Below, piece by piece: positions 9,787-22,369 of a stretch of DNA of 64,000 nucleotides. The notes beneath the pieces are model-generated. The model was not told the origin of the DNA. It ran no database searches and saw only the letters and a program-made list of their open reading frames with translations. The translations under genes and the position numbers were made by a program. The number at the start of each line of letters is the position of its first letter. Within the stretch, counting starts at the first letter, position 1. This stretch comes from Peromyscus leucopus (taxonomy: Eukaryota > Chordata > Mammalia > Rodentia > Cricetidae): positions 9,222,648 to 9,286,647 of the forward strand of contig NC_051071.1 in the NCBI RefSeq assembly GCF_004664715.2, given 5' to 3'.

Positions 9787-12700
9787 TGCTTGTACCTTCC
9801 TGATCTGGATCACATACTCTCTTTTTCTTTGACTGAGAGAAAACACCAAAGAGATTCCATTGTATTACTGAAAGGTGTCTCCCATACCCAATGGAGGATA
9901 GATTTACTATAATGCCTTATAGCATTTTAAAGAGTTTTTGAGGCAAGTCAATATATTCATATCTTTGAATTCTTATATAGTATAGGAATACAAGCTATCA
10001 TTTGTATTCTAGGACAGATATTTTTATCAACTAGTTGTGTATTTAGGGACATATCTTTCAGCTTTTCTGTACCCCATTTCCCTATCTGTAAAATAACACT
10101 CTGGCTGTTATTTGCTTCAGAAACTTGTTTAACTTTGCTGGGCTCCTAAACAACAAAATCTATTGTTCTCCATATAGTAACTCTGAGATAAATTTCCTTA
10201 AAATAAAACAAATGAATAAATACTCATCTGAATAAAATCCTAATATATACCCAGAATTATAAATTAGGCTGTATGACAAAAACATTTACTTTTGATGTCA
10301 GTGAAAACTTGAGATAATTTAGCAAAGATGGTCTGAAGCCTTGTAAATATCATCCAACTGTGACTTGGAACAGTGGAACTTCCCCATGGGTGGGAACATC
10401 TGGGCAGTATGTAGTCTTGATTTAAGAAATTCCCTAATTCAACACACACTTGCTTTGTCTCTTCCATATTTCATCATTTGATTAATAAATACATACTGAG
10501 TTGCTACCAGTGATTCACCCAAAAAATGTCCTATTCAGTACATCCTTAAAGGGGAATTGACTACATAGGTAACGTTATGTTTATTGTTAATAAAAAGTAA
10601 ATAAAAGACTAGTCCCTGAAGTGTTAGCAATCACCTTGGGGAGGGGCAGTGTACATGTTGAAAAAGATAAATTTCTTCATATGATAGTATATAATGAAGG
10701 GACAAGAGAGAAAGGCTGTTAGTGTTGGAAGTGAAGGTGGAATAAATACATGGGTGGGGTGGAATAAATACATGGGTGGGGATGGGGGAAGGTTAGGAAT
10801 ATCTTGGGATATTATTTGATATATAATAATACTAGAGCAAGTGGTCCAGGTCAGAAAAGTCATATAGGGAAGGTACCTGTCAAAGTGGTGACTTAGGTAA
10901 GAATAAGAGGTCTTTGAATTTAGTAGAGATCCAGGCCTATTGGGAAATAATGTTTACATGAATGACCAGCAGGGCAGTGGCAAGATATTGTCTTCCATGG
11001 GGGAGAGGGCAATAAATAATTAAATGAATAATTAAATAAATAATTTTGGATGAATTTTAGGCTTAAAGAAAACATTTTCTTTTTTAAGGTGTTTTGTTCT
11101 CAGTGGAAACTTTTTATTAGTAAAATCACAAAAGGGTCCTAGAGAACATAGAAAAGACAAAAAGAAAGTAAACAAAAGCTGGAGGAGGGCAGAGGAGAGC
11201 CGGTCATGAAGTATCAGAATACACCACAGACATGGCCAAGCTGGGGAGAATCATGGTCTGAGAGCAGGCTGAGTCTTACCTTCCAGTTGCTGTGTCCCCA
11301 TCTTGGAACCCAAGGATGGAAAGGCAGAGCAGAACACAAAGGCCTGAAGAGAAGAGGGAAGGATAAAAAAAGACATGGAGAAACAATAGTGATGTGACAA
11401 GAACAAGGATGAGAGGGATATGGCATGTGTTCAATGATGTGCAAGGCAAAATAAATTCATTCAGTTATTGTGTGGCAGGCTTAGAGTTGAGCCCACAGTG
11501 TCCAACACCTAAGAAACTGCAACTGTTTTCATGGGAATGACTCTCCTTTTCCAGACTTTATTTTCCTATCCTGTCAGCTTCCTCCTACCAATGCCTGACG
11601 CTGTCTCCACTTTTGGAATTTTAGTACTGCAAAGGTTGTAGAGGTGGCTGAAGGGTTAGAACTTTGGTTGGTATCTGTCTATGTAGCACATACTAAACCT
11701 TGTAGTTACCTGTTCATACATATCACCTCCGAGACTTCTCTTGTTTGGTGGGGCTCTCAGGTCTCCCTGCCTCTCTCCGGTAGTCCCCTCTTTCACGGGC
11801 GCTTCATAGGAGTTATGCAGCATCAGAGATGGTAAGTTCAAGAAGCCCCAAACCCTTCACTCCCATCACCCGACCCCTGCTGTAGAAGGACCACAGAGTG
11901 CTGTCTGCCCAATGCCTGGCCACCTCCCTGCCATTTCACCGTGGGCCTCCTGAGAGTTTTGTCTCCTTGTCTTCCATCCCCTCATTCCCAAGTACTAGCA
12001 CAAGTGTGATTAACCTGTTCCTAAGCATTCCTCTCTCTTCTCCAGCTTTTCTCTTCCCCGGCGTTGCTCTCCTTTTTCTATTCTGTTCCCAGTTCTAACA
12101 TAACCCATTTTATAACATTCCAGCTGTGTTTATATCCCTTCCCGGTGTTTGAGTCCTGTTTCAAAGAGGTGGAAATATTCCTTGTGACAGAGATGAACTG
12201 GGGACAGAGAGCAAGTGAGAATTCAGAATTAGGAGATGATCAGAACCACCATGTTTATAATGATCCCTGAAATCTAGAGTGATAGAGAAGGAGAGAACTG
12301 TTGTGTAGTCTGTATTACACACAATGTTAGTGACCCTTGGGGCTGGGTCAAGACCTCTCTTACACTCCGAGGCTGTGTCAGGGAACGTATACTTGGGGAG
12401 CAGGTGCTGACTGCTGTTACTAACGTGTGCTGAATCCCAACACCTGTATGTGGCCTTTAGGTTTCTGTTTGACCTTCATGGGGGAAAGTTCGGCATCACA
12501 CAGAAGGCTTAGCACTCATCATGGTAAATGATGCCATGGAGATATTCATACAACCAAAGAAAAACACAGATGAAAATTATTGCCTGGGAGGTACTGAGCT
12601 GCTAGAGAAAAGTCCATTAGAAAGATGTTACATGGCCACTTCATTGCTTGTCCACTAACACATTATTAGAAGCAATGCTCTTTCCTGTGCTTTTGCTTTT

Positions 12701-14516
12701 GTAAATTTCCTACGCAACAGTTTCTAGTCCCTCAGATGTGCCACATTAGCAGTAAATTGTCTTTATATAAAATCCAGAAAACCCATAGTCCCCACTGTAA
12801 AAAAGCTCCATCCTAAGTTTGGGTTAAACTTAATATAACTTACATAAATTACTTGTAATATTTTTGTCTTTCACTTGGGTTTCTCATACCACAAATCTTG
12901 GGTCTTATGAGTTAAATAAAATTAAAGCAAAAACCAATGAAATAATTGTGCATGTTCATCAGTTGAAAAATTTGAAAGGAATAAAATGTGTAAGGAAGGT
13001 ATGTCCTTCCTTTTCTATGTCCACAAGCAGAGCCAACAGGGTTACAAGAAGATGGATTTTCCTTATCAGACCAATCATAAGTAAGAGTTCACATTCTGTA
13101 TACTTTTTGAAAGTAAAATTAAGCAAAGATCCATGATATAAATTTCCTTAGGTAGAGGCAATGGAGTATGCTAAGCAACCAAATACCATTCTGCTAACAG
13201 TGCACCAATGCTCAGGACAGCCACACAAAGGCATCTTATAGGGCTGTGATCTTCATCCAATGAATCCTCTGTTGGGATGACTCCAATTCTACCCCATTCC
13301 CTCAATTTTCTCATCATAGTGAGCAGCACTTCATCGTTCAGGCAATCAGTAGGGACCTGGAGGAAGAGAACTCTAGATCTTCTCTTGGGAACACAGGGGA
13401 GACAGCATGTGAAAAGTGGGGCAATCTCCTCAAAACTGGAGCATGTGGCACTCTAACAGACTCCTTGTCTCAGAGGAGAATCTCCTCAGAAGTTTCCTGT
13501 CACCCTCCTGAGACTTTATTAAATCAGTTTGGACGTGACTAATGCATCATGAGTAATCCTTGCATTTCCGAAAATGAGTATTAAAAACAAAAACTTGTGT
13601 TTAAAGTAACTAAGTATAGCGTAGTAGCTGAGTAAGTGCTGACTGATGGAAAGGAATGTGAACCTGGGAAGTTCTGTACTGCATCAAGGTCGTCTCCTAC
13701 ATTTCAAGTTAGATAAGCAGGTCAATTAGAAAGTTAAGGAGGCCAAAGATGAGAGATAGGCAATAAAAACAGAGGATTTTTATGGGCTGTTGGCAGTTAG
13801 TATGTATTTACTTCAATACTTGCTGTTTTCCTTTACTAGAAACATTGTAGGTAAATGAGGGCATCTTGGGAAGACACTTTACACTAGATCGCTGGAGAGA
13901 AGACAATGGTGCCATGGGAGTGTCTCCTGTGCAATGCAGAGCTCACAGGGATGTTTTGTCACTACTTTACCCTGCTGTTGGCACTGATCATGTTCCATGA
14001 ATGTTTAGAATTTAAGTCTTCAGTTGAATAAATAAACAGGAAAACATAGCAGAAACTGTGAATTGAGGCTATCTACGACCACTGTGAGCATTGTCATCTG
14101 ATGCAGCAAGTTGACATTTCCTATATCCTTGGCAAGCACCAGGGAATGTTTTAAATGTGCTCTGTGAAAAACTTACAATTCTCATACAAACAAAACAAAA
14201 GAGGAATATCTACAAGTGACATTGAAGCAGAAAGTAGTAGACACTATGCCTAGAGAATCACCGAAGTAGCAGAACTAAGACCCAAAGTGCACAGCTGCAC
14301 ATTCACCACTCCAACCCTGTAATCTAGTTGCATAGGTGCTCATCTCCACTACACCTGGAAGAATGAAACAGAACCTGGGCCTCGGCTGGAAGCCAACAGA
14401 TCTCCTAGGGTAAGATCTACTTTAAATCAACATATGCATATATGTGATTTTCTAAAAGATCTGTAATTCACTGAAGAACAATTCAATTCAAGGGTATGGT
14501 GATACATACAAGCCTG
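9787..14516. other. Long single-copy intergenic stretch
   Basis: No gene is recognised over this 4.7 kb. A 21-bp direct duplication (GGTGGAATAAATACATGGGTG-type) lies at about 10736-10780. Several open frames of 60-90 codons (for example 11206-11444, 11644-12270 and 12864-13136) overlap one another on both strands without recognisable motifs. The sequence is AT-rich with low CpG. Confidence 0.45.
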
Positions 14517-14890
14517 TGTAGTTGGAACTTTTCCTGTGTCCCGCCCAGTCCATAGCCAGTCAGACCCAAATAAACACACAGAGGCTTATTTCAATTAAAA
14601 CTGCTCACCCATTAGCTCAGGCTTACTACTGACTAGCTCTTGCATTTAAACTCAGCCCATTTCTGTTTATCTATATGTCACCACGTGTTCCATGGCTTTA
14701 CCTGAGTGTCATTGCATGCTGCTTCCTGGACAGTGGGCTGGCATCTCCTAACTCAGCCTTCCTCTTCCCAGAATTCTCCTTGTCTGCATATTCCGCCTAT
14801 ACTTTCTGCCTTGCTACTGGCCAATCAACATTTTATTTATCAACCAATCAGAGTGACACATATTCACAGCATACAGAACATCCCACAGCA
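14517..14890 (-). mobile_element. 3' LTR of a minus-strand endogenous retrovirus (family A)
   Basis: The 374-bp LTR has plus-strand TGTAGTTGGA...CATCCCACAGCA ends, related to the copies at 2588 and 48953. Directly inside it the plus strand reads CCTCCCTTTTCT, whose complement is a purine-rich polypurine tract abutting the LTR. That identifies it as the 3' LTR of an element running on the minus strand. CCAAT-like boxes flank a minus-strand AATAAA (about 14818-14852). Confidence 0.8.
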
Positions 14891-16480
14891 CCTCCCTTTT
14901 CTGTCTAATCAAAAAGGAAGGTTTTAACTTTAACATAGTAAAATTACATATAATAGAACAGTTACCAAGCAAGAATTACAGTTATAATATCTAGTCTATT
15001 TGTATTTGGCAAAATTAAAGAAAATATTTTAACTATCTTATATTTGTGAGTAGAAGGTTTTATATCTAATTTATCTTTTATCATGACTAAGAAAAACTGT
15101 AATTATAACTATCTAGTCTTCAACTACATCAAAGACCCCAGAAGGATATAATATTACCTAAGTAAACAGGAAGAGCATTGTAAGCAACTTCCAAAAATCT
15201 AGAAAGACAGAGACAGCTACCTGCCTGGACAGTCATCCAAAGTTCCCCTGCAACATTGGGGCATCCATCTTCAGCCTATAGGCCTAGTCTCTCAGTCATT
15301 TTTTTCTTTGTGTCCTGCAGAATGTCTGGCAGTTTCTTTTGTGAAGCAGGAACCTGAAGGGCCATCTCACTTTGCAATGTTCAGTGATCACCTTCCTATG
15401 GGTCTTGCATGTCCAGTTTATATGACATTTTGTCAAGCAGTCCAGGCAAGAACAGTTTCTTGCCCAAATGGCCATTTTTGCCAAGTAGAAGATAAACTCC
15501 ATATGGAGTGTCTTTGATGCCCATCTTTCTCTTTGAAGTAAATTGGTGCTGCCAGGAGCAGACATGTCTCATTGTCCAGAAAGTCTAAGTTCTTAAAACA
15601 TTTTAAATGTCATATTCTATAGGTCTTTGGAGTGTTTGAAGATTATCTACCTAATTGAATTATATCTATGTGTACATAGAAAACTTAACATGACTATGTT
15701 TGACTATCATAGAAGACAATTATTAATCTGTATTTCTTAATTATCTATTAAAATTTAAATGAGCTGTACAAACATACCTTAAATAAAAGTAGAAATAACT
15801 TTAAATTTGTATCAATAAACTAAAATCTATACCAATGAAAAACATTTTAAACACAAAGTAGGTTTAAAAATAGGTTCAACAATCCACCCTTTTATCCTAC
15901 CATATTTATGTCCTATATTTCCATATCAATCCTAACATGTAGGAGGCTGAGACCTAGGTTATCTTATTGTTAAATGATATATATTATCTTATTGCTAAAT
16001 GATATATAAGTTCTATATTTTATTTTGAGAAAAACCACTCAAAAGAAAAAGGATAATTCAATTATAGGAGTAGTTTTACCATAAATACTTGAATAAGTGA
16101 AGTTATAATTGCATGTTCATTATGATAACCAATGTTTCTTAAACTTAGAGGATTTTATTGTTAAATGATATATAGGCTCTATATTTTATTTTGTGGTAAA
16201 GTAATTGAACTCATGATCCTGTAGGTACACTCGCCACTTTAGCCAATCTGCCTGATAGTAGTAACTGAAATATTGAATTAGATTTTATGTTTGAGCAGTC
16301 AACAAGAATCATGAGTATTAAAGTGGTGTTTCTTTTAGAATAACACAGGCAATTTCTATAATCCCACATCTCCAAATCTCTATATCCTGTTCTGGTAACT
16401 TTTTGAAAGAGATTTTATAGAACTCATCTTAAAAGATAAACATAAAAAGTTCTAGTCCACTGAAGACACTTCTTGATGAG
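14891..16480 (-). mobile_element. Internal (non-coding) 3' part of a minus-strand ERV
   Basis: Continuous with the polypurine tract of the LTR at 14517-14890. The AT-rich sequence resembles the internal region of an abundant muroid/cricetid ERV. No gag, pol or env reading frame survives; the largest open frames are under 90 codons. Internal repeats such as TTATTG(T/C)TAAATGATATATA at about 15966, 15992 and 16157 fit decayed retroviral or non-autonomous (mys-like) sequence. No 5' LTR of this family is found downstream, so the element is truncated. The right boundary near 16480 is approximate. Confidence 0.6.
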
Positions 16481-16676
16481 TTTGTAAATGTCACTTTTTC
16501 CTAGCAAACATGAGAATTCCAGAGGAGGCTTTTCCCACGAGGATGGAAGAGTAACAGCCTGCATATGTTTTCTCATCCCTGCTCCTCCTGGATGCCCACC
16601 AGCCAGTGAATGTGATCAGAGAGCATGGTGTTTGTAAACTGTTCGATGACATCCCCACTTTCCTGAAGTAGAGAAC

Positions 16677-17017
16677 TGTGGCAGGGTCCTGTGCTGTTGT
16701 TCCCTTTGGGGAAGGGGGCAAAGCAGGCACAGAGTCAAACCACACAGACTCCGGGAGAATGTCAAAACAAGCAGCTCAATTTATTCAGGAAGAGGCAAGC
16801 CTTATATACCCTCCACTCCACCCTGGGGGGAGGTCTGATGATTATGCATCTGCTGGTGTGACATGGCTGCCTCTCATTGGTTGAGGTCATCTCCAGATCA
16901 TGTCTCAGCTGCTGTTGCTAAGGCCCTTAGGCAGACCCAGGTTGGCCCTCAGAAAGTGTCTTTTTACTGGTTTGGGCCGTCTGGCCCTCAAGCCTATTAG
17001 GGATAAGTCATCCCACA
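16677..17017 (-). mobile_element. Solo ERV LTR (family C), 341 bp, promoter elements intact
   Basis: Ends are TG...CA (plus-strand TGTGGCAGGG to GTCATCCCACA). The flanks GAGAAC (16671-16676) and TAGAAC (17018-17023) form a 6-bp duplication with one mismatch. On the minus strand, in order, there are a CCAAT box (AACCAATGAGAGG), a TATA box GGTATATAAGGC (complement of about 16799-16810) and AATAAA (complement of 16780-16785) only about 16 nt further on. That short TATA-to-AATAAA spacing is common in class II (betaretrovirus-like) LTRs. No coding sequence is attached. Confidence 0.88.
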
Positions 17018-17130
17018 TAGAACATATGATATTTTCTGCTCTTTTCATTCAACATACACATTAGTGTGCTTTACAGATCTTTTGCTCTAAATTTTTAACC
17101 CTTAAATACCCTAAGACCTGAGCGCAAGTC

Positions 17131-17173
17131 ATAAACTATGAATGAATGCAAATTGCATTCATTCATAGTTTAT
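17131..17173. repeat. Perfect 43-nt palindrome (21-bp arms, 1-nt centre)
   Basis: The left arm 17131-17151 is the exact reverse complement of 17153-17173, with a single A at 17152. The centre carries the octamer ATGCAAAT (17146-17153). It could form a hairpin or cruciform. It is not part of an LTR end that I can recognise. Confidence 0.97.
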
Positions 17174-17179
17174 ATACAG

Positions 17180-18000
17180 GGAGACCACTGTATTCTCAGG
17201 ATGATAGGCAAATCTTCCTTAGACTGGTGTGAGGATTTGGAACTATTGACTTATTCTCGAAGTTGACTGCTCCATCTTAGTGTAAATAAAATACTTGGCT
17301 TTGTGGGAAATTCCTTGCTTTGCTGATAAGATATAAACCAAGGAAGAACTGTGAGAAATGTGCAACTCTTTCCAGAATTCTGTTATTGTTAAATCTCTTT
17401 TCTCTTTATTTTATTTTGTCAGTCATTCCTGTATATTTCTTTTAGGTATTACTTTATGAAAATAACCATAGTAATTATCAAAGCTTTGTAGACAAGATCA
17501 AGGCAAGAGCTTCACCTTTGTCCACATACTCATTCTGACATGCTCCTGCTAACACCCACTGGAGTCTAGGCATATGCTTATCGTCATTTCTGGCACACTC
17601 TGTGAGCACAGGAAACATTTGACAGTGTCAGCTAATGATTAAACAGAGTGGGGGAAGGAATACATGTTACAGGAACACTCCCAAAGACAACTGAGAGACA
17701 AATTGAGAAAGGGGCCCATTTTATTTCCAAAGGAAATTTTATTTCAAAGAAAGACCATTTACCCAAATTAGATTTTTAAGGAATTTCATATGATTAACTC
17801 TTTACATTATCTTGTGACAATTATCCAGAAATCTCTATTTATGTAAACAAAGTAAATTCATCATAATGCCAGAAAAAAGTATACAAAAATGGCATGTCAA
17901 ATTAGGATATAAGCATTTTCAGGGGACGTGATTTTCTAGCTAAACAGATTCGTTTACATTTTGCAAAATGAAAAAAAAAAAGTAGAAATAACTATATAAA
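17180..18000. other. Intergenic DNA
   Basis: No gene or repeat body is recognised; a short A-run lies at 17970-17981. Confidence 0.4.
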
Positions 18001-18002
18001 AC

Positions 18003-18660
18003 GAGGCTTACAGCTGGACAGATCTTCTTGGCAATGGTCCAGATACTGAGTAGGGAAAGCCCTCCAGCTGAAGGGTGTATAAGATGCTCGGGACCACTTC
18101 CCAGGCTTGGTCTGGGAAGAAGGCCTTGGAAGTTCTGAACTCACTATGTACCCTGAATTTGACCACCATCTGTGGGGCCAAGTACAACACAGATGACCCT
18201 GAGGGGCGCACCCCGGATGCGGCAGCGGTCGAGTACAGATTTGCTTAGCAGAAGGAGAGCAACAGTAAAGCAAATTAAAACAAGGAAACACCATCACGTT
18301 CTCCCCTGGACAAAAACAGAACAGAAAGTTGAGAGTATGAGCTGAACGGCATGCGGTTGGCTCTGGCACTGCAGAGCTGTCTTTCGGGGCCAGGCTTTAG
18401 CACTCGCCACGGACTGTTGGCCTGAAGCACAGATGACAACTCACTGGCTAACCGACAAGAAGCAGAGCTGGTGCTGAGACATGGGCCTTTGCTTCCCCAA
18501 TCTGATACTGATCTATGAGACAAATGAAGTGCACCCTTCGGGAGAGAGGGTGACCTGAAAGTGCTCGTTAGATCCGTATCTTTACAAAAGTGCCTTGTAT
18601 CTCTGAGGTGGCCCACGCGTGGAGCAGCATCCCGCCTTAGAGGTCTAGTTGCAAACCCGA
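18003..18660. other. GC- and CpG-richer island with overlapping minus-strand open frames
   Basis: Compared with its AT-rich surroundings this 650-bp interval keeps many CpGs (for example GGGGCGCACCCCGGATGCGGCAGCGGTCGAG split across 18206-18236, and CCACGCGTGG at 18611-18620). Minus-strand frames of 125 codons (18369-17992), 67 codons (18211-18008) and 113 codons (18616-18275) overlap in different frames. A polypyrimidine tract ending in CAG (minus strand, about 18306-18330) looks like a splice acceptor. No protein family is recognised. It could be an exon or promoter of a non-coding RNA, an old pseudogene, or simple unmethylated regulatory DNA. Confidence 0.35.
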
Positions 18661-18994
18661 CTTGTTAAATAGTTAAGCAGCACTCTGTAGGTGATGGCTG
18701 TGCAGGGCAGTGTGCTTTTCACTCAGCATTAACAAAATGCATTCTATCATCTTTCTTGTGCCATCTCAATGTTCATTTGCTACTGATTTTTGTTAATAAG
18801 GCAGTGAATATATCCTTAATCTTTTGATTCTGACCTGGAGGTGGTGCCACAATTCTGTATCTTTAAAATGTGCATGTGTGTTTTAATTTAACTGACAACT
18901 CAGTTTTACTCAGAGTGTATTTGTTGAACACTTGCTCTTCTCTGTTGCGCATACATAAATTTCTTTCACATTCCACTGGTTGAATTGCCTTAAG

Positions 18995-19170
18995 CAGGAA
19001 ATAACAAACTACGGCCTGTGAGCCTCATGTAGTCCCTTGCTTGTTTTTATAAATAAAGCTTTATTGGAACACAATCACAGTCATTTATTTGAACATTGTC
19101 TGTGATTGTTGTAGTACTGCTGTGACAAGGTTGAGTGGATATAAAAGAGACTACATGATCCACAAACACA
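18995..19170 (+). mobile_element. Ancient mammalian interspersed repeat, probably a DNA transposon
   Basis: The order 'acggcctgtgagc...', 'aataaagctttattggaaca', 'catttatttgaacattgtct' and '...gatccacaaaca' matches a widespread old mammalian repeat that I associate with hAT-type elements. The family name is not certain. Confidence 0.5.
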
Positions 19171-19965
19171 AAAGTATACGTCAGTAAGTGCATAAAAGCA
19201 GAACATGTTAACCTGTCATTTTGTGAGTAAACAGTTGCTTATTTAGTTGACTTGGTAAACTAACTAAATAAAAAGAAATGACTCCTATTCACCTGCTCAG
19301 TACACAAATCCTATTCAGGTGTCTGTGGTCACAAGAAATAATCATAGCACTAAACAAAAGGAAAAGCCTGGTGAAATCTTAGTCTTCTTTCCAGTTTGTT
19401 GAAATTATTTGCAATCCCCGTTCTAAGAATCTCCCCTAATCTTTACTAATACACAGGCTTGTAGCTTTTGCACAAATTTACTGTTATTTCTTTTTCCACT
19501 TTTTCCCCAGGAAAAAGGTAATTAGGCTATAAACAGAGGTCTGACAACTAATTTCAGTCAAGGCAAAATTAATAGGAAGCCAGCAGATAATTTCAGCTAT
19601 GTGAAATTAAAATAGATATATTTTAATGACATTCTAAAAATCTAAGTCTAATGTTTTCTCCTTTGTTTTCATCTCCCCTCCCCTGTTCTTCTGTAAACTA
19701 CTAATCGGTTAGATACTGACCCCCATTTCAGGGCCAGCTGGCTGTTCTGCTGTTCCTTCCTTCTGTCCCCACTGCTGATTTTTGGTGGAGAGGATCTCCT
19801 TCTAGCCACTTCTCAGGGGGTTCTCTATCAGAGAAACAACACCATTGCAAGGACAGGCGCCTACTCCCCATGACTCAAAATTCTCAAATGTTTCCTGACA
19901 TTAATAAAGCCATTTTGCTAAATCTATACTGAGGCTTCCCTTCATGAATTTAAAGGTTAGTAGCA

Positions 19966-19989
19966 GGGTAGGGGGTGGAGGGGTGGGGG
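19966..19989 (+). other. G-quadruplex motif
   Basis: Four G-runs of at least three (GGG, GGGGG, GGGG, GGGGG) separated by loops of 1-4 nt fit the standard intramolecular G-quadruplex pattern. Confidence 0.7.
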
Positions 19990-20386
19990 AGCAGGAGGGA
20001 GACTGCAAAGTCCGGTGTTGTGTTCTGTCGTGCCAGGAACGTATTAAATATGCATATTTATGTCAGAAACATCTTGAGATGTTCTCCCCCAAATGATCAC
20101 CTGCCTTCTGAAAACCACAACCTTAAAAATACTGATTATTAAGAGGTAGGATCTGAAGGAAGGACTCAGTGTCTCCCTGGATTATCCTAATCAAATAAGG
20201 ACAGACTCAGCCCAGACTCATCAGCCAGTATTTGGTTTGAAATGTGGGCATCTCAACTAAAGTTATGCGTTTCATTCTTTTGAATATTTCTTGCAGACAT
20301 TTAAATACATTACCACTAAGCCAGAACCAAGAAAAGCATAAAAAGCATTTTAGAGAATAAATTCAGCAAGTTTCCATTTGTAGCAG

Positions 20387-20460
20387 ATAGTAAAGTTGTT
20401 GACATGCATTATGAGGCACGTGTATAGTAAAGTTGTTGACACACATTATAAAGCACATGT
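20387..20460. repeat. 37-bp direct tandem duplication
   Basis: Units 20387-20423 and 20424-20460 share ATAGTAAAGTTGTTGACA at their start and differ at a handful of positions in the distal half. Confidence 0.92.
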
Positions 20461-20464
20461 ATTT

Positions 20465-22365
20465 TACATCCTGTCAGGCTCCACTCAAATGCTTAAGGTG
20501 TAATAATTTGGCTACTAGGGATTATGTCCAAAGCCCTAGGACCTATTAGGTGCTCCTGCTTCCTTGTGAGGGAACAAGGAGTTTCTAAGTCACCTGCAGA
20601 GCTGTTTAGGCGAGAGGAAAAGCTTATTTCATTAATTATGCTACAAATGTGACTGCAGTGAAGGGTAGCCAGCTAAATACAAGATGAAAGGAGTGCTGGA
20701 ACCCTCCTGTCCAAGTGTTGAGCTTCTCACACATTTACTTAGCGGCACTTCCATTACTGGGGGAGCTATGAGTTGATCGACTGTGTCTTAGAATTAACTA
20801 CAGTGGTGAAAACACAAATTGCAAACCAGCATGAAGTCACAGAGGGACGAGAGGAACAGGAAGAAGTAAAAATCAGGGACTCCTGTGTACAATTTGTTTT
20901 CCTTCCTATGGCTAAGTGTTGGCTCAGCTCCTCAGAGGTGAGCAGTTGAAAGAGCAAGCCCAATTGTTGTTACGCAGGAGGCCTAATGAGGAATGCAGTC
21001 CTTTCTGCTCGCTTCTGTTTTCATGAGCATCTGGACTTTTGCTGGAGACATATGATCATGTTCCCTTCACTTGATGTACTGGAAGACCATGTGTGTGGGG
21101 AGGAGAGGAGGTACCTGCACTGGGTGTGAAGGAAGGTTTCAGGGTGATGGTTTCTCTAGCCAGATGAACTCATGGAGTTCACTTAATGGCAGCTTCTTGG
21201 AGGTCTTGGGATGCTGCATTGCTCTTAGGGTTCTGTGATCACAGTGCTCTCTGAACTCCCTTCATTTTCCTCACACATGAAACATGGCACACATCGAACT
21301 GGTGTTACTCATGATTCAGAAGAAATATTGAGCTTCCTTACAAATGTTTGAGATGGAATTTAATCATGAAAATACAATGAGAATCTAGGGAAGAAAAATA
21401 CATGTTCTATGGTGCATCAAAAAATACTTACTTGACTGAGTAATCATGACCACATGTAGCTTTTCTTTGTATATCCCTTGCAGTTCAGAAATACAGGTCT
21501 ACATGCTTCCATATTATTAGAAGGTTATTGGACAGTACAGCAAACTTCATCTTCTTTGTTTCAGACATTAACACATTCTCAACAAAATGGTAGAAACTGA
21601 CAGGTTCTTGACTCAAATTTATAATTCTAGCTTTCTAAGCATTCTGCTAGACTTCCTCAGCCATTGCATAAAATCTTCACTAGTTACCCAACAGACAAAG
21701 CTTACTTCAGATTTGCATTTTTACCTCTGGCTTTTCTAGTCAGATTAGGTCAGGTGAGCACCCCCAAGCAAACCTATAATTTGGGGAGTCCCAGTACTAG
21801 AGCTGGTTCCATGGGGCTCAGGTCACAAGGGTCCTTGAACATTTCTTTCCCATTAACATTGATGATGTAATGTTTGCAGACTGACATTAACCATGACTGG
21901 AGTGTTTTCACCATGAAAATGAACAAATTCTATACAAAAAATTGGAATCTGCTTCCACCCCTTAATTGAAATCAAAGGTTTGACCATCTAACATCTACTA
22001 GCATACCGGGGCCAGAAACTGGAGTACTCAGGCCAAACATCAGCTCATGGACTTCTTGTTGCTTAGAATGTGACCTCATGTGCTTGAAGCAAAACAAAGA
22101 CCTGACAGTTTTGTGAACACTGTTGAGTGTATCCTGGCTGTCTTTTAGAAACTGTAAGTATCTTCTCCAACAGGAGAGTAAGCCCTGGGAGTGAAATGAG
22201 CTACTTATTTAAGACTATGAGTGTTTGAGAACATGTGAGTGTTCTTTAAATTACACATAATTTTAAACAACTGTGTAAAACGAGTTTTAAAAGTTTAATG
22301 GTGCTGAACCAAGCATAGGAATTAAAAATTGAAAAGAAAATACGAAACTATACCTTGTTGTTCTG
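20465..22365. other. Single-copy intergenic DNA
   Basis: No repeat bodies or genes are recognised; open frames are short and overlapping. Confidence 0.45.
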
Positions 22366-22369
22366 CTTT

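Noticed and set aside
10736..10780. Possible regulatory repeat
   Set aside because: It is a simple 21-bp slippage duplication with no other supporting signal.
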